This document shows positions 43,061-51,925 of a stretch of DNA of 64,000 nt, piece by piece. Made by a program: the position numbers and the translations under genes. How positions within the stretch are numbered: position 1 is the stretch's first letter; the number at the start of each line of letters is the position of its first letter. The stretch covers positions 3,162,001 through 3,226,000 of the forward strand of contig NZ_JAGTWO010000004.1 of the NCBI RefSeq assembly GCF_018842675.1. Direction: 5' to 3'. Origin of the DNA: Candidatus Pantoea bituminis (GTDB lineage: Bacteria; Pseudomonadota; Gammaproteobacteria; Enterobacterales; Enterobacteriaceae). Under the pieces are notes generated by a model. It was given only the letters and a program-made list of their open reading frames with translations, was not told the DNA's origin and searched no databases.

Positions 43061-43850
43061 ACCTTTACCGCTGTTTACCCAACCGCACCGCGCGGATCGC
43101 CACCGTGCGCAAACCGATCCGATCCTGCAGCTGGAAAAGATCAACGTCTCGTTTGATGGCTTTCGCGCCCTAACCGATCTTTCCCTGCAGATCGGCGTAG
43201 GTGAATTGCGCTGTGTGATCGGCCCCAACGGTGCCGGTAAAACCACGTTGATGGATGTGATCACCGGAAAAACCCGGCCCGATAATGGCCGGGTAATCTA
43301 CGACCAGAACAGCGATTTCACCCAGCTTTCGCCAGTAGAAATTGCACGCGCGGGGATTGGCCGCAAGTTTCAAAAACCCACGGTGTTTGAGGCGCTGACG
43401 GTATTTGAAAACCTTGAAATTGCCCTGAAAGCGGATAAATCCGTGTGGGCCAGCTTGCGCGCCCGTCTGAGCGGCGAGCAGCAGGATCGTATTGATGAAG
43501 TCTTAAAACTGCTGCGTTTGGGCGGTGAGCGCCAGCGCAAAGCGGGTTTGCTGTCACACGGACAAAAGCAGTTTCTGGAGATTGGCATGTTGCTGGTGCA
43601 GGAACCGCATCTGCTGCTGCTGGATGAACCGGCGGCGGGCATGACCGATGCCGAAACTGAGTACACCGCCGAACTGTTTCGCAGCCTGGCGGGTAAACAT
43701 TCGCTGATGGTGGTGGAACACGACATGGGTTTTGTTGAAACCATCGCCGATCACGTCACGGTATTGCATCAAGGTCAGGTTTTGGCTGAGGGATCGTTGC
43801 GCGAAGTACAGGCCAACGAACAGGTAATCGACGTTTATTTGGGACGCTGA
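43053..43850 (+). CDS. urtD: Urea ABC transporter ATP-binding protein UrtD
   Basis: UrtD is a LivG-like ATPase of the urea importer, with 265 residues. Walker A is GPNGAGKTT, the signature is LLSHGQKQFLEIGMLL, and Walker B is LLLLDEPAAGMTDAE. The switch His is in VVEHDMGFVE. I chose ATG 43053 (MTEPLPLFTQ), which has GGAGGAAAG just upstream; it overlaps urtC by 8 bp. An upstream in-frame alternative at 43029 has no support. Confidence 0.93.
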   Translation: MTEPLPLFTQPHRADRHRAQTDPILQLEKINVSFDGFRALTDLSLQIGVGELRCVIGPNGAGKTTLMDVITGKTRPDNGRVIYDQNSDFTQLSPVEIARAGIGRKFQKPTVFEALTVFENLEIALKADKSVWASLRARLSGEQQDRIDEVLKLLRLGGERQRKAGLLSHGQKQFLEIGMLLVQEPHLLLLDEPAAGMTDAETEYTAELFRSLAGKHSLMVVEHDMGFVETIADHVTVLHQGQVLAEGSLREVQANEQVIDVYLGR

Positions 43851-43851
43851 G

Positions 43852-44549
43852 ATGCTACAGGTTTCTGAACTGAATCAATATTATGGCGGCAGCCACATTC
43901 TGCGCGGCCTCTCTTTTGAGGTGAAGATCGGCGAAGTGACCTGTTTGCTGGGCCGTAACGGCGTAGGCAAAACCACGTTGCTAAAATGCCTGATGGGATT
44001 GATTGCCGCCAAGTCAGGGGAAATTCGCTGGCAGGATAAAGTGATTAATTCACGCAAACCGCATCAGCGCGTGCAATCCGGCATCGCTTACGTACCGCAG
44101 GGCCGCGAGATTTTCCCCGTCTGACGGTGGAAGAGAACCTACTGATGGGACTGTCGCGCTTCTCCGCGTCGCAGGCGAAACAGGTGCCAGATGAGATCTA
44201 TCAGCTTTTCCCGGTGCTGTTTCAGATGAAATCACGTCGTGGCGGTGATCTTTCTGGCGGTCAGCAGCAGCAATTGGCGATTGGCCGCGCACTGGCGTGT
44301 CGCCCGCAACTGTTGATCCTCGACGAGCCCACAGAAGGGATCCAGCCTTCGGTGATCAAAGAGATCGGCGCGGTGATCCGCCAGCTGGCACAGCGCGGTG
44401 ATATGGCGATCTTATTAGTCGAGCAGTTCTATGACTTTGCGGCGGAACTGGCAGACAATTATCTGGTGATGTCGCGTGGCGAAATCGTTCAGCGCGGGCG
44501 TGGCGATAGCATGGAAGCGGAAGGCGTGCGCGGGTTAGTGGCAATATAG
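43852..44549 (+). CDS. urtE: Urea ABC transporter ATP-binding protein UrtE, frame broken by one missing base
   Basis: UrtE is the LivF-like ATPase of the urea importer. The restored length of 232 residues is normal. Walker A is GRNGVGKTT, the signature is DLSGGQQQQLAIGRAL, and Walker B is LLILDEPTEGIQPS. The frame breaks after IAYVPQGREIFP and resumes as LTVEENLLMGLSRF. One C added to the run 44115-44118 joins the parts. It is the last gene of the urea operon, one base after urtD. Confidence 0.92.
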
Positions 44550-44558
44550 CCGCGATTT

Positions 44559-44580
44559 AAGGCAGCCTTGCGGCTGCCTC
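44559..44580 (+). terminator. Likely terminator of the urea operon
   Basis: AGGCAGCC / GGCTGCCT stem with a four-base loop lies ten bases after the urtE stop. The T-run is poor, so termination strength is uncertain. It sits between the convergent urt and deo modules. Confidence 0.5.
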
Positions 44581-44587
44581 ACTGACC

Positions 44588-45604
44588 TTACAGCAGGCCG
44601 GTTTCAACCGAAAAATGCCGCTGCTCGCCCGGCGCCAGTTCGATCAGCGTGCCGGCCTGTTTCGCTGCTAAAAAGCCTTCTGGCCGACAGGTGGCGGGCA
44701 GGATATAGGCTGCAACCTGCTGATCGCGATTATGCAGTAACCAGCGCGTGGCATGCGGAAACTGCGCAGTGGAAAAGCGCGTCATCAAGGCGTAATCCTC
44801 TTGCGGCGAATGCAGTTCAAACTGTACTTCCTCACCATATTGCGCCAGATCGTCAGCAAAAAAGACGATCTCAGGATCGCACATCTGCGGTTGATCCAAC
44901 TGCTGTAAAGATTGGGGATCCCGCGCCAACCGATCGGTATATTCCCGCCAGGCTGGCGTAGGCCGCACATGCGCTGGGATGGTGGTGCGCAGCTGGAAAG
45001 CATCATCAGGGATCGACTGCTGGAAACGTCCCTGCTCCACCCATGCGCTGTTGAGATGGCACATGTACTGCAGCGGCATTGGCGCACCCGCAAGATTGGT
45101 GACTGTCATTTCGATATGCAGTCGCGCGTGATTGGCCTGCAAACGCACCGCCGGTGCCGCCAGATAATGATGACCAAACCCTTTCACATATTCGGTTTCA
45201 CCTTCCAGTGACACTCGCCCCTCTTCCAGCACGATCCAGGCGTTGTCCATGCGGGCGCACGCCATTTCGCCGTGCAGCGGATGATCATCCTCCGCTGAAG
45301 GACAGCCATTCGCCAGCAAACCGGAGTGAAAGGCGAAACAGCCGTAAGTATCAATAATTGAACTGCCCGGCAGCGGCTGCTTAAAGCTGTGGCCCATGGT
45401 CAGCGAATGCCCATCAAAGCTTGCTTGCCAGATCATCTGCCCGTAAAAGGGCAGCACGATCACCGTACCACGCCGATTGTGGATGCGTACCGCTTCGATG
45501 CCCGCAGGATAGCGAAACAGCTCTACTGTGAAATCTTCATTTTGCAGCAGCACGCCTGGCGTGGCGTGAAACTGCTCACGATGCAACGGTAAACGGGTTT
45601 TCAT
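44588..45604 (-). CDS. deoX: DeoX-like DUF4432 (aldose 1-epimerase-like) family protein
   Basis: This 338-residue protein resembles DUF4432/mutarotase-like beta-sandwich proteins (GTVIVLPFYGQMIWQA, HGEMACA, MPLQYMCHLN). In Salmonella the deoKPX operon for 2-deoxyribose ends with DeoX, a protein of similar size and unknown function. The name rests on that gene order. Its ATG overlaps the deoP stop by four bases. A role in sugar anomer handling is only inference. Confidence 0.7.
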   Translation of the reverse strand: MKTRLPLHREQFHATPGVLLQNEDFTVELFRYPAGIEAVRIHNRRGTVIVLPFYGQMIWQASFDGHSLTMGHSFKQPLPGSSIIDTYGCFAFHSGLLANGCPSAEDDHPLHGEMACARMDNAWIVLEEGRVSLEGETEYVKGFGHHYLAAPAVRLQANHARLHIEMTVTNLAGAPMPLQYMCHLNSAWVEQGRFQQSIPDDAFQLRTTIPAHVRPTPAWREYTDRLARDPQSLQQLDQPQMCDPEIVFFADDLAQYGEEVQFELHSPQEDYALMTRFSTAQFPHATRWLLHNRDQQVAAYILPATCRPEGFLAAKQAGTLIELAPGEQRHFSVETGLL

Positions 45605-46971
45605 GGCAGCTCCTCCACTAAACGTCCCGCTGCGTTAGCCTGTTTTTTATGAAGCAGTTCGCCCCAGAAATAGAAGCCAACCCAGGCAAAACAGAGCAGC
45701 GAGACGCCAAACGCCAGCTGCATTGAACCCAGATGATCAGAGACGAAGCCTTGCAGCGCAGGCACAAAAGCCGCGCCAACAATCGCCATGACAATAAACG
45801 CCCCCGCCACTTCGGTATATTTATTATCTACCGTAGCGAGCGTCCCGGCGTAGATGGTGGCCCAGCACGGTCCAAACAGCACGCTGACAAACACGGCGGC
45901 GTAAACTGCCGTGAAGTTAGGCACCAGCATCACATAGGCTAAAGTCAGCACCCCCAGCACCGAATAGGCGATCAAGACTTTTTCCGCCCGGAAGCGTGTC
46001 ATCAAGAAGTTAGCGACGAATTTACCGATGAAGAAGCAGATAAAGCTGTACATCATAAAGTTGGAGGCGTGACGTTCATTAGTTGCGCCCAATGTTAACG
46101 CCAGACGAATAGTGAACGACCACACCGCAACCTGCATACCAACATAGAGAAACTGCGCCACAATGCCGCGTTTAAAGTGGCGATTATTCGCCAGATAGCG
46201 GAACGTTTCGCGCAGGGAAGGCTGCGATTTTTCGCTGCTCTCCGGCTTGCAGCGCGGATAACGCGTGAACATAAACAGCAACATCACGACCACCAGCACC
46301 ATGACCAAATATTTATAGGGTTCTAAGGTGTGCTCCAGCATGGTCAGGCGAAATGCATGAGCCTGCTCGACGCTCATTCCCGCCATCTGGCTTTCCAGGC
46401 TCTCTCCATCCTGAAACACCAGATATTTACCCAGCACAATGCCCATCAGCGCACCAATCGGATAGAACGTCTGGCTGACGTTCAGACGCAACGTGGCATG
46501 ATCGCGGTGACCAATCATCGAGCTGTAAGTATTGGCAGCGGTTTCAAGAAAGCTCAGACCAATGGCGATGGCAAAGATTGCCGCCAGAAACATAGTGTAT
46601 GTCGCCATGTGCGAGGCGGGATAAAACAGCATGCAGCCGACAATATAGAGCGCTAATCCCATTAAAATCGCCAGTTTGTAGCTGGCTTTACGGATCACCA
46701 GTGAAGCCGGGATCGCAATCAGAAAGTAGCCGCCGTAAAACGCACTTTGCACCAGCGCGCTGGCGAAGTCGCTCAGGGCAAAGACACTTTTGAACTGGGT
46801 GATAAGAATGTCATTCAGGCTCGCAGCACAGCCCCAAAGCGGGAACAGGCAAGAGAGCAAAATAAACTGGAACAGCGGCGTTTTATTTAAGTAGCCATCA
46901 GATTGCTGAACAATATTCTGTGGCATTGCGTTCTGTTGCATCGTTTTAGTTTGCAGGGTTTTGGGTTGCAT
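45601..46971 (-). CDS. deoP: FucP-type sugar:H+ symporter, probable deoxyribose permease
   Basis: This 456-residue protein has 12 predicted membrane helices and belongs to the L-fucose permease family of the MFS. The two acidic residues important in E. coli FucP are kept: D54 in SLNDILITQF and E143 in FLETAANTY. Following a ribokinase-like gene and preceding a DUF4432 gene, it fits Salmonella DeoP. The first 20 residues are a Gln/Met-rich run with two further in-frame ATGs, so the real start may be at residue 11 or 16. No good Shine-Dalgarno sequence decides this. Confidence 0.78.
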   Translation of the reverse strand: MQPKTLQTKTMQQNAMPQNIVQQSDGYLNKTPLFQFILLSCLFPLWGCAASLNDILITQFKSVFALSDFASALVQSAFYGGYFLIAIPASLVIRKASYKLAILMGLALYIVGCMLFYPASHMATYTMFLAAIFAIAIGLSFLETAANTYSSMIGHRDHATLRLNVSQTFYPIGALMGIVLGKYLVFQDGESLESQMAGMSVEQAHAFRLTMLEHTLEPYKYLVMVLVVVMLLFMFTRYPRCKPESSEKSQPSLRETFRYLANNRHFKRGIVAQFLYVGMQVAVWSFTIRLALTLGATNERHASNFMMYSFICFFIGKFVANFLMTRFRAEKVLIAYSVLGVLTLAYVMLVPNFTAVYAAVFVSVLFGPCWATIYAGTLATVDNKYTEVAGAFIVMAIVGAAFVPALQGFVSDHLGSMQLAFGVSLLCFAWVGFYFWGELLHKKQANAAGRLVEELP

Positions 46972-46980
46972 AACAGGGCC

Positions 46981-47898
46981 TCATTGAACGTTCAGAAAAC
47001 GCTGGAAGCTGTCCGCGTCGGGGTAAGAGCGCTGGGTGCCGCGGCCGGTCACGCTACAGGCGGCATAGGCAGATGCCTGTGACATCGCTTCAGCGATATC
47101 ACCGGTTTTCACTAGCACGTAAGCAAAGCAGCCAATAAAAGCATCGCCCGCTCCGCTGGTGTCCACTGCCTTGACCGGCGTAGGTGCAACGTGGTGCAGA
47201 TCATCGCCCGTCATCCACAGCGAGCCGCGACTGCCAAGGGTAATGATCAGGTTTTTCAGCCCACGTTTTAGCAGCGACTGCCCTGCAAGTTGCACCTCTT
47301 CATCGGTACTAACGGGCATACCGGTCAGAATCTCCAGCTCGGTTTCATTTGGCATGAAGAAGTCGCATTTGCAGGCGTACTGAATATCCAGATCCGCGAC
47401 TGCGGGCGCGGGATTAAGAATCACCTTGATATTGTGCTGGCGGGCAAAATCGATCGCGTAATAGACGGTTTCAAGCGGGATTTCGAGTTGCAGGATCATC
47501 AGTTTGCAGGATGTTAGCGCCTCAGCGGCATCATCAATATCTGCCGGTTTAAGCTGCTGATTAGCTCCTTTGATGATCAGGATGCGGTTTTGCGACTGAT
47601 CGTCGACAAAAATAGGTGCCACGCCGCTGGAGGTGCCCGGTGCAGTGGTGACGTAGCGGGTATCCACGCCTTGCTGTTGCAGGTTGGCGACGGTGTTAGG
47701 CGCGAACAGATCGTCCCCCACTTTACTGATCATCATCACGTTGCCGCCCAACTTTGCCGCCGCCACGGCCTGATTAGCGCCCTTTCCGCCGCAGCCGATA
47801 GCGAAATCGGGCGCTTCAAGGGTTTCGCCCGCTTTCGGCAGGCTGTTGGTATAAGTAATAAGGTCCACCATGTTTGACCCGATAACGGCTATCTGCAT
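46981..47898 (-). CDS. deoK: Ribokinase-family sugar kinase, probable deoxyribokinase
   Basis: This 305-residue PfkB/ribokinase protein would phosphorylate the imported sugar. The substrate-site motif is GCGGKGANQAVAAAKLG (35-51). The anion hole and catalytic base D252 are in DTSGAGDAF. I chose ATG 47898 (MQIAVIGSN), with AGGAG upstream; the open frame to 47985 extends into the promoter region. It is the first gene of the deoKPX operon and diverges from the DeoR-type gene. Ribose as substrate cannot be excluded, but the neighbours favour 2-deoxy-D-ribose. Confidence 0.82.
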   Translation of the reverse strand: MQIAVIGSNMVDLITYTNSLPKAGETLEAPDFAIGCGGKGANQAVAAAKLGGNVMMISKVGDDLFAPNTVANLQQQGVDTRYVTTAPGTSSGVAPIFVDDQSQNRILIIKGANQQLKPADIDDAAEALTSCKLMILQLEIPLETVYYAIDFARQHNIKVILNPAPAVADLDIQYACKCDFFMPNETELEILTGMPVSTDEEVQLAGQSLLKRGLKNLIITLGSRGSLWMTGDDLHHVAPTPVKAVDTSGAGDAFIGCFAYVLVKTGDIAEAMSQASAYAACSVTGRGTQRSYPDADSFQRFLNVQ

Positions 47899-47930
47899 CT
47901 TTTTCTCCTGGCTCTTTTTTAACCTTAAAA

Positions 47931-47946
47931 TGTTATTAAAATAACA
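47931..47946. promoter_or_regulatory. DeoR-type operator, deoK-proximal
   Basis: TGTTATTAAAATAACA is a 16-bp palindrome with 7-bp arms. It matches the ends of the E. coli DeoR operator TGTTAGAATTCTAACA. It lies 33 bases upstream of the deoK ATG. A partner site lies 107 bp away. Confidence 0.7.
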
Positions 47947-47970
47947 ATAACAATTCGTATAAGTTAAATA

Positions 47971-47986
47971 TGTGATAAAAACCACA
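47971..47986. promoter_or_regulatory. Probable CRP site between the two DeoR-type operators
   Basis: TGTGATAAAAACCACA matches the CRP consensus TGTGA-N6-TCACA with one mismatch. It lies about 75-90 bases from the deoK start. CRP control of a deoxyribose operon would fit catabolite repression. Confidence 0.65.
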
Positions 47987-48037
47987 TCCTGAGCGCGTGG
48001 TAACAGCCGTCTTAGCGAGCTTTATACATAAATATCG

Positions 48038-48053
48038 TGTTACTATTTTAACA
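48038..48053. promoter_or_regulatory. DeoR-type operator, deoQ-proximal
   Basis: TGTTACTATTTTAACA fits the same TGTTA...TAACA pattern and 16-bp length as the site at 47931. Centre-to-centre distance is 107 bp, close to ten helical turns, so loop formation is possible. The rest of the deoK-deoQ spacer (47899-48303) shows no gene; 48054-48303 holds nothing I recognise. Confidence 0.65.
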
Positions 48054-48303
48054 AAGCAACATCAACCCTCAGACAAAGATAGCGCTCAGGGCTGGGTTAA
48101 AGCGTGATTATCTGGCGGAGAAGCGTGCTGATCTCGCGGCGCGGCGCGAAGTTTGCGGGTCGTTTCTATTACGGGTAAGATTGAAAATCCATCTGCAAGA
48201 TGAGAGGCAACTCATTAAAATTCGGGGGATTTGTCCCGATTGACAGGCCGAAAGAGTGAAACCTCATGCGGAACATCAGGATACTAATAATACAGAGATG
48301 AAC

Positions 48304-49068
48304 ATGGAAACCCGGCGCGACGAACGTATCCACAAGCTGGCTCAGGCGCTGAAACGCACTGATAAACTGCACTTGAAAGACGCAGCGCAACTGCTCGGCG
48401 TTTCAGAAATGACTATTCGCCGCGATTTAACGGAACCTGCGTCCACAGTAGTGCTGCTGGGCGGTTACATCGTTAGCGATCCCAAAAGCCACGCTGGGCA
48501 CTATTTCATCTCCGATCAACATGGGCAAAATGCCGCCAGAAAGCAGCGGCTAGCGCAAGCTGCGGCCAGTTTGATTGGTGAAAACGACACCGTGTTTTTT
48601 GATTGCGGCACCACGCTGCCGTACATCATCGATGCCATTGCCGACACCTTGCCTTTCACCGCTATTTGTTGCGCCATGAACACTTTTTTAGCGTTGAAAG
48701 AAAAACCCGCCTGCAATGTGATCTTAAGCGGGGGTGAATTTCATGCGGACAACGCGCTGTTTACGCCGATTGGGGCACATTCGATTCTCGACGATCTCTG
48801 CCCTACGCTGGCGTTTATCTCAGCCGCCGGAATCGATAAGGATCAGGGTGCAACCTGCTATAACACCAATGAACTGGCGATGAAGCATCACGCAATGCTG
48901 CGTGCCCGCCAGCGTGTGCTGGTGGCGGACAGCAGTAAATATGGCAAAGTGCTGCCGGTGCGAATTGGAGAGCTGCGTGCTTTCGATTTGCTGGTCAGTG
49001 ACAGCGCACCCGAGCAGGATCTGAATAACTGGCTGGCACAACAAAACATTCCGCTGCGCCTGCCATAG
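48304..49068 (+). CDS. deoQ: DeoR-family transcriptional repressor, probable DeoQ
   Basis: This 254-residue protein (E. coli DeoR 252) is closely related to DeoR itself. The N-terminal helix-turn-helix reads KLHLKDAAQLLGVSEMTIRRDL. The sugar-phosphate-binding domain follows, with VFFDCGTTLPYIIDAI and the C-terminal VLVADSSKYGKV. ATG 48304 (METRRDERI) matches the DeoR start; an ATG two codons upstream is also possible. It diverges from deoKPX, as the Salmonella deoQ repressor does, and two DeoR-type operators lie between. Confidence 0.82.
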   Translation: METRRDERIHKLAQALKRTDKLHLKDAAQLLGVSEMTIRRDLTEPASTVVLLGGYIVSDPKSHAGHYFISDQHGQNAARKQRLAQAAASLIGENDTVFFDCGTTLPYIIDAIADTLPFTAICCAMNTFLALKEKPACNVILSGGEFHADNALFTPIGAHSILDDLCPTLAFISAAGIDKDQGATCYNTNELAMKHHAMLRARQRVLVADSSKYGKVLPVRIGELRAFDLLVSDSAPEQDLNNWLAQQNIPLRLP

Positions 49069-49072
49069 GCCA

Positions 49073-50020
49073 TTATGCCCAGCGGTTGTCCACCGCTTCG
49101 CCATCACGTAACCGGCGCAAATTTTCGCAAACGCCTGCTACATTTCCGGCTAAAGAGATATCGGTTACGCCACCAATGTGCGGCGTAGCGATCACGTTGT
49201 AGCTAAACACGGCATCGTTGGGATCGGGTGGCTCCTGCCAGAACACATCCAACCCGGCTCCCGCCAGCGTGTTGTTTTCCAGCGCAGCAATAAACGCCTC
49301 TTTGTCGATCAAACCGCCCCGTCCCAGATTGATCAGGAAACTGTCAGGCTTCATCTGGCTCAACGCTTTTTCGTCGATGATATGGTGCGTTTGCGCATTA
49401 TCCGGCAGGCTGAGGATCACAAAATCGGCTTGCTCAAGCAGCTGCGGCAGTTGCGCCATATCACCGACCCAATCCAGACCGTACTTTTCTGCAAATGCCG
49501 CGTCAGCCTCGCGCTTCACGCCAATCATGCGCATACCAAACGGCGCCAGGCGTTTCGCCAGCGCTTTACCGATGCCGCCCAATCCCACCAGCCCCACGGT
49601 TTTTCCCATCAACCCCATCCCCACCGGCTGACCGAGCCGCTGCTGCGCCAGACATTGCGCAATCTCCTGATGACGACGCGCCAGACCAATCATCATCCAG
49701 ATACCGAGTTCAGCCACGGAATCTGCATTGCCCGACGTATGAGAGGGCACGTTCGCGACCATAATGCCCTGCTGTTTTGCCGCCGCGATATCCACGCTTT
49801 CCAGGCCGGTGCCCGCTTGTTGAATCAGCTTTAAGCGGTCAGCGGTGGCTAACAGGCGCGCATCGACTTTGCACATGCCGGGGATCAGGGCGTCAAAGCC
49901 CGCCAGGCTTTCTGCCGCATGACCCGCCGAGGCGACAAATTCGACATCCGGCATGGTTTGGCGAATCGACTCAATCAATCCGCCCCAGGCGTTTTCATCC
50001 GCTGCGATCAGCACTCTCAT
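49073..50020 (-). CDS. D-2-hydroxyacid dehydrogenase family protein
   Basis: This 315-residue protein has the catalytic and Rossmann domains of NAD(P)-dependent D-2-hydroxyacid dehydrogenases. The dinucleotide motif is GLVGLGGIGKALAKRL (about 143-158). The catalytic Arg is in NLGRGGLID, the Glu in FWQEPPDP and the His in ATPHIGGVT. The substrate (glyoxylate, phosphoglycerate or another) cannot be told. It converges with deoQ, with a gap of only four bases, and diverges from ettA. It closes the island next to ettA. Confidence 0.88.
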   Translation of the reverse strand: MRVLIAADENAWGGLIESIRQTMPDVEFVASAGHAAESLAGFDALIPGMCKVDARLLATADRLKLIQQAGTGLESVDIAAAKQQGIMVANVPSHTSGNADSVAELGIWMMIGLARRHQEIAQCLAQQRLGQPVGMGLMGKTVGLVGLGGIGKALAKRLAPFGMRMIGVKREADAAFAEKYGLDWVGDMAQLPQLLEQADFVILSLPDNAQTHHIIDEKALSQMKPDSFLINLGRGGLIDKEAFIAALENNTLAGAGLDVFWQEPPDPNDAVFSYNVIATPHIGGVTDISLAGNVAGVCENLRRLRDGEAVDNRWA

Positions 50021-50204
50021 CGAACCTCCTCCGTTTTAAGGCAAAAAGGCAGCATAGTCTCGAGGTTGTGCGTAAATCAAACAGTTATCCCAAACTGCGG
50101 CACACATCAGAAGAATCCCCGTGCGTTGGCTGTGATTAGACGGTGAAAAAGGCTAAACTTCGACATCATCCAAACGACAAACAGACCCAGAGGCTCAATA
50201 CAAC

Positions 50205-51872
50205 GTGGCTCAATTCGTCTATAGCATGCATCGCGTCGGCAAAGTGGTTCCGCCGAAGCGACATATCCTTAAGAACATCTCCCTTAGCTTCTTCCCTGGC
50301 GCCAAAATCGGTGTGCTCGGCCTGAATGGCTCGGGTAAATCTACGCTGCTGCGCATCATGGCGGGCATCGATAAAGACATTGAAGGGGAAGCGCGCCCGC
50401 AGCCAGGGATCAAAATTGGTTACCTGCCGCAGGAACCGCAGCTCAATCTGGAACACACCGTTCGTGAATCGGTGGAAGAAGCGCTGTCAGAAGTGGTTGG
50501 CGCGTTAAAACGTCTGGACGAAGTCTATGCGCTTTACGCAGAAGAAGATGCTGACTTCGATAAGCTGGCTGCTGAGCAGGGTCGTCTGGAAGAGATTATC
50601 CAGGCGCACGATGGTCACAATCTCAACACGCAGTTAGAACGTGCCGCTGATGCGCTGCGCCTGCCAGAATGGGATGCAAAAGTCAGCAACCTGTCGGGTG
50701 GTGAACGCCGCCGTGTTGCGCTGTGTCGCCTGCTGCTGGAAAAGCCAGACATGCTGCTGCTGGACGAACCCACCAACCACCTGGATGCCGAATCCGTGGC
50801 CTGGCTGGAACGCTTCCTGCACGACTTCGAAGGCACCGTTGTGGCGATCACCCACGACCGTTACTTCCTCGACAATGTCGCGGGCTGGATTCTGGAACTG
50901 GACCGTGGCGAAGGTATTCCGTGGGAAGGCAATTACTCATCCTGGCTTGAGCAGAAAGATGCACGTCTGGCGCAAGAAGCCTCTTCTGAAGCGGCGCGTC
51001 GTAAGTCGATTGAGAAAGAGCTGGAGTGGGTTCGTCAGGGTGCGAAAGGCCGTCAGTCCAAGGGCAAAGCCCGTCTGGCACGCTTTGAAGAGCTGAACAA
51101 CACCGATTACCAGAAGCGTAACGAAACCAACGAATTGTTCATTCCACCTGGCCCACGTCTGGGCGACAAAGTGGTAGAAGTGACTAATCTGCGCAAATCT
51201 TACGGTGACCGCGTCCTGATCGACGATCTGACGTTCTCCGTGCCGAAAGGCGCTATCGTCGGCATTATCGGCCCGAACGGTGCGGGTAAATCCACCCTGT
51301 TCCGTATGATGTCTGGTCAGGAACAGCCTGATTCCGGCAGCATCGTGCTCGGTGATACCGTGAAGCTGGCTTCTGTCGATCAGTTCCGTGACAGCATGGA
51401 TAATTCCAAAACCGTGTGGGAAGAAGTCTCCGGCGGCCAGGACATTATGCGTGTCGGCAACACCGAAATGCCAAGCCGTGCCTACGTTGGCCGCTTCAAC
51501 TTCAAAGGGGTTGATCAGGGTAAACGCGTGGGTGAACTCTCGGGTGGTGAGCGTGGTCGTCTGCACCTCGCCAAGCTGCTGCAGGTTGGCGGCAATATGT
51601 TGCTGCTTGATGAACCGACCAACGACCTGGACATCGAAACCCTGCGCGCCCTGGAAAACGCCTTGCTGGAGTTCCCAGGCTGCGCCATGGTTATCTCGCA
51701 TGACCGTTGGTTCCTTGACCGTATCGCCACGCACATTCTGGATTACCAGGATGAAGGCAATATCGAATTCTTCGAAGGTAACTTCACCGAATACGAAGAG
51801 TACAAGAAACGCACGCTCGGCGCAGAAGCGCTGGAGCCGAAGCGCATCAAGTACAAACGTATGATTAAGTAA
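50205..51872 (+). CDS. ettA: Energy-dependent translational throttle protein EttA (ABC-F)
   Basis: EttA binds the ribosomal E site and regulates early elongation according to energy state. The 555 residues equal E. coli. Two ABC domains have Walker A GLNGSGKST and GPNGAGKST, signatures LSGGERRRV and LSGGERGRL, and Walker B LLLDEPTNHLD and LLLDEPTNDLD. The basic linker between them (KGRQSKGKARLARFEEL) is typical. The start is GTG at 50205 (MAQFVYSMHRVGK). In E. coli it lies beside slt, now 18 kb away. Confidence 0.96.
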   Translation: MAQFVYSMHRVGKVVPPKRHILKNISLSFFPGAKIGVLGLNGSGKSTLLRIMAGIDKDIEGEARPQPGIKIGYLPQEPQLNLEHTVRESVEEALSEVVGALKRLDEVYALYAEEDADFDKLAAEQGRLEEIIQAHDGHNLNTQLERAADALRLPEWDAKVSNLSGGERRRVALCRLLLEKPDMLLLDEPTNHLDAESVAWLERFLHDFEGTVVAITHDRYFLDNVAGWILELDRGEGIPWEGNYSSWLEQKDARLAQEASSEAARRKSIEKELEWVRQGAKGRQSKGKARLARFEELNNTDYQKRNETNELFIPPGPRLGDKVVEVTNLRKSYGDRVLIDDLTFSVPKGAIVGIIGPNGAGKSTLFRMMSGQEQPDSGSIVLGDTVKLASVDQFRDSMDNSKTVWEEVSGGQDIMRVGNTEMPSRAYVGRFNFKGVDQGKRVGELSGGERGRLHLAKLLQVGGNMLLLDEPTNDLDIETLRALENALLEFPGCAMVISHDRWFLDRIATHILDYQDEGNIEFFEGNFTEYEEYKKRTLGAEALEPKRIKYKRMIK

Positions 51873-51877
51873 GAGAA

Positions 51878-51905
51878 ATGGCGGCAGAAATGCCGCTATT
51901 TTTTT
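51878..51905 (+). terminator. Rho-independent terminator of ettA
   Basis: A nine-base-pair stem (GGCGGCA / TGCCGCT core) with a GAAA loop is followed by a T-run. It lies six bases after the ettA stop. Confidence 0.85.
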
Positions 51906-51925
51906 GCCCGTTTTACGGGATAGCG

